The notes below the pieces were generated by a model. That model was not told where the DNA came from and did not search any database. It worked only from the letters and a program-made list of their open reading frames with translations. A DNA stretch of 7,367 nt from Bacteroidota bacterium (GTDB taxonomy: Bacteria > Bacteroidota > Bacteroidia > Chitinophagales > Chitinophagaceae), in NCBI GenBank assembly GCA_028877045.1, contig JAGWPQ010000227.1, positions 1 through 7,367 of the forward strand, in the 5' to 3' direction. Shown piece by piece: positions 5,798 to 7,367 of the stretch. The translations under genes were made by a program, and so were the position numbers. Position 1 is the stretch's first letter; every line of letters begins with the position of its first letter.

Positions 5798-5841
5798 GTT
5801 ACCAGCGTTCGGTACAGCTGGCATCGCCTGTTGTCACGCTC
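5798..5841 (-). repeat. Modular intergenic repeat, copy 2 (inverted, rearranged)
   Basis: Read on the minus strand this contains GAGCGTGAC (5841-5833), AACAGGCGATGCCA (5832-5819), TGTACCGAACG (5816-5806) and GTAAC (5802-5798). All match blocks of copy 1 at 2528-2589, two of them exactly over 14 and 11 bases, but in a different order and spacing. A five-pair hairpin, CCAGC (5802-5806) with GCTGG (5817-5821), is present here and has no equivalent in copy 1. It sits about 95 bases upstream of the start of the tandem-repeat secreted protein, at the left edge of the gene-free region. Confidence 0.65.
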
Positions 5842-5967
5842 GTTTCAAAGTTCCTTTTTTATGGCGGCAATGCAGTTTGTAAAAAAATAAAACTTAAATT
5901 TGAAATATTATATTTATACTTTATGAAGTGTATATGAGATTGCTAGAAAGGATGAATTCCTCAAAAA

Positions 5968-6031
5968 AGCCTAAAAAGGCCTAAAATAGCCTATTTTTCA
6001 AGCAGAATATAGCCTAAAAGGGCCTTTTAGG
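5968..6031. repeat. 10-bp GCCTAAAA repeat cluster ending in a perfect palindrome
   Basis: GCCTA occurs at 5969, 5979 and 5989, exactly 10 bases apart, as three direct units of the form RGCCTAAAAW (the third ends in TTTT). After a 13-base interruption a fourth unit begins at 6011 and is joined to its own inverse. CCTAAAAGG at 6013-6021, one G, then CCTTTTAGG at 6023-6031 is a perfect 9-bp inverted repeat. Ten-base phasing would place the units on one face of the helix, as in multimer protein-binding sites. A one-base centre makes a simple RNA hairpin strained, and no T run follows. It marks the transition into the AT-rich stretch. Function unknown. Confidence 0.75.
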
Positions 6032-6197
6032 GGATTTAAGACATACTTAAAGAGGTACAATATTTTGGCGCATTTGATGACCTTAATTTTTAAATATTTA
6101 ATATATTATTCAATACTTTGTATTTTTCATATAATATAAAATTTATGACTTGCATATAATTTTATTAGTCAATGTGATAATAAATTATAGATCCTGC

Positions 6198-6229
6198 ACA
6201 CAAATTAGTAGAGGTACTAAATTATGTGT
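6198..6229. repeat. Imperfect inverted repeat with GAGG loop in the AT-rich region
   Basis: The left arm ACACAAATTAGTA (6198-6210) pairs with TACTAAATTATGTGT (6215-6229) apart from two single-base bulges, around a GAGG centre. This gives 13 base pairs including C-G pairs at the outer end and near the loop. It is longer and less purely A/T than the other palindromes in the region. It could be a protein-binding site or an RNA hairpin; no T run follows that would make it a clear terminator. Confidence 0.5.
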
Positions 6230-7043
6230 CTACTTAACTACTTATTAGATCTAAAATTATTTTTTATTTTATAACTGTTTCCCTTATATAAACACATATA
6301 GATTTTTTATAAATTACTTTATTTTAACATATAACTCTATATTACATAGAGTATGCATAAACTTTTAAAGTATAAAATATATACTTAATTATGTAAAAGC
6401 AAGTTATAATATCTTAAGGTACTATTATTATATAAAATAATTAAGTAGTAAATAAATAATAAGTATAACTTAATAACTTTTGCAAAATTTATTGTTGAAC
6501 TTATATTACTTTCATGGTATTTATTATTATATAATATTATTTTTATAAAAGTAACAAAGATTTAATATGTTTAATATTAATATAAGTATTAAAACTATAT
6601 AGGTTTCACAAATTGACACATTAATAATTAATAATACTAAAAATAATTATTTATTTTTATAATTAAAAATAATATAAATGAATTTATATAATTCAAATTT
6701 TTTAAGAATCTAATAAATACAAGAATTTAGTATGTTAAACTTTAATATTAGGATTTCGAAAAATTAATAATTTAAAAATTTAAAATATTATAAAGATAAA
6801 CTATTCTAAACATTCAATGCATTAAAATATTAACATAATATATCTTAACTATCCTTTTAAGAATTTAAACTTTTAATAATATAATATTTAATATTATAAA
6901 AATTTAATATTATATTTTTCAACTTTTTATATTTATATAAATATAAATAATAATTTATTATATTTTATGACTTTAATAATTTAAATATTTGCATAATGAT
7001 GTATTTTATAATAGTTCTTAAATTTAATAATACATAGCTACTC

Positions 7044-7281
7044 AAAAATTTAATACATTAAAAATTTAATATTCTACTTTTTCAAAAATTTAATACATTA
7101 AATATTTAATATACTATAAAACACACTAAATTTAAAAATTTAATATAAGAAAACTCTTGAACATCATCGACACACTAATAAAATGTCAAAAAACTGGATA
7201 AATATAACTTATATAAAAATTTAATATATTAAATATTTAATGTATTAAGTTTATAAAAATTTAATATATTAAATATTTAAT
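7044..7281. repeat. Palindromic AT repeats with 40-bp period
   Basis: A 27-bp unit beginning AAAAATTTAATA occurs at 7044-7070, 7084-7110, 7215-7241 and 7255-7281, with a half unit at 7134-7148. The starts of neighbouring full units are 40 bases apart in both pairs. The last two copies are identical over 30 bases (7212-7241 and 7252-7281); the first two differ from them by one or two bases. Inside each late copy, ATTTAATA is followed by its reverse complement TATTAAAT and then by ATTTAATA again, which makes two overlapping 16-bp palindromes. Weaker partial copies appear further left, for example at 6774 and 6898. The array ends 14 bases before the GC-rich block. Confidence 0.8.
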
Positions 7282-7294
7282 ACTATGATATAGA

Positions 7295-7367
7295 AAGCTG
7301 CTGCGGGTGGGCTCGCACCGCTGTCCTCACTTCGCTGCGGAGCGGAAGAACCCTCCCATGCTCCGCA
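7295..7367. repeat. GC-rich hairpin-forming block, partial at window edge
   Basis: Composition jumps here from almost pure A/T to mostly G/C. Inverted repeats include TGCGGAGC (7336-7343) with GCTCCGCA (7360-7367), perfect over 8 bp; CGCT-GCGG-AGCG (7333-7344); and GCGGGTG (7303-7309) with CACCGC (7316-7321), with one bulged G. Two minus-strand frames are open through the block, one ending at a TAA at 7271-7269 inside the last palindromic repeat and another at a TAG near 7286. Neither has a recognisable domain. The dense, nested stems suggest a dispersed structured repeat or the end of an element and not a gene end, but a C-terminal coding end from beyond the window cannot be excluded. Confidence 0.55.

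Larger units (their letters stand above)
6032..7294. other. Gene-free, extremely AT-rich region
   Basis: About 1.26 kb with no ORF of any useful length on either strand, because TAA and TAG codons are dense in all frames. Composition is far below the coding part of the window: 6661-6720 has 5 G or C in 60 bases and 6901-6960 has 2. I looked for and did not see DnaA boxes, tRNA-like or rRNA-like sequence, transposase remnants or Bacteroidota promoters followed by reading frames. What can be described is one G/C-containing inverted repeat (6198-6229), three recurrences of GGTAC, and a set of palindromic repeats with 40-bp spacing near the right end, each listed separately. Short perfect palindromes such as those at 6334-6352 and 6651-6672 also occur but are expected by chance in DNA this AT-rich. 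Confidence 0.9.

Noticed and set aside
6334..6689. Several perfect A/T palindromes, for example 6334-6352, 6651-6672 and 6672-6689, as functional hairpins
   Set aside because: In DNA of about 90% A/T, arms of 7 to 9 bp arise several times per kilobase by chance, so they were not listed separately.
7044..7281. CRISPR array
   Set aside because: The repeats are about 27-30 bp with only about 10-13 bp between paired copies, the spacing between pairs is irregular, everything is A/T, and no cas gene is visible.
6032..7294. Chromosomal origin of replication (oriC)
   Set aside because: No DnaA box (TTATNCACA or its complement) was seen and neither dnaA, dnaN nor other origin-linked genes are present; AT richness alone is not enough.
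7295..7367. tRNA or tmRNA fragment in the GC-rich end
   Set aside because: No T-loop GGTTCRANNCC-type sequence, anticodon arm or CCA-compatible acceptor stem could be placed.

Overview
The window looks like a chromosomal segment of a Bacteroidota bacterium, most likely from the Chitinophagaceae or a close relative. The reasons are a DUF4271-type membrane protein beside what looks like the start of hemD, several promoters with the Bacteroidota -7 element TAnnTTTG, weak or absent Shine-Dalgarno sequences, and AT-leaning coding sequence. The genus assignment is inference.

Layout. Positions 1-1139 (minus strand) hold the possible first codons of hemD and a complete DUF4271 membrane protein that starts at TTG. 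A 113-base divergent promoter region separates this from hemW on the plus strand (1253-2377). Tail to tail with hemW lies a 36-codon minus-strand ORF (2378-2488), a candidate single-span membrane peptide. Next come a short intergenic repeat, a low-molecular-weight phosphotyrosine phosphatase (2628-3110), hisS (3133-4509) and a small lipoprotein of unknown function (4560-4973), all plus strand. A hairpin terminator (4986-5017) serves the convergent minus-strand gene at 5042-5704, a secreted protein made of two nearly identical 85-residue repeats.

From about 5705 to the end there is no convincing gene. This 1.6 kb holds a second, inverted and rearranged copy of the intergenic repeat (5798-5841), a cluster of 10-bp GCCTAAAA repeats ending in a perfect palindrome (5968-6031), and then about 1.25 kb of extremely AT-rich DNA; some 60-base lines contain only 2 to 5 G or C. 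The last part of the AT-rich stretch carries palindromic repeats with a 40-bp period (7044-7281). It stops abruptly at about 7295, where a GC-rich, hairpin-forming block begins and runs off the window.

Functional links. hemD (tetrapyrrole synthesis) and hemW (a heme chaperone or coproporphyrinogen oxidase-like protein) are divergently arranged around one promoter region, so the left part is plausibly a heme-related neighbourhood. The phosphatase and hisS are 22 bases apart and probably co-transcribed. I see no defence system, CRISPR array, transposase or RNA gene. The most unusual material is the AT desert with its repeats and sharp GC-rich edge, the unannotated small membrane peptide with a leaderless-type promoter, and the modular intergenic repeat.
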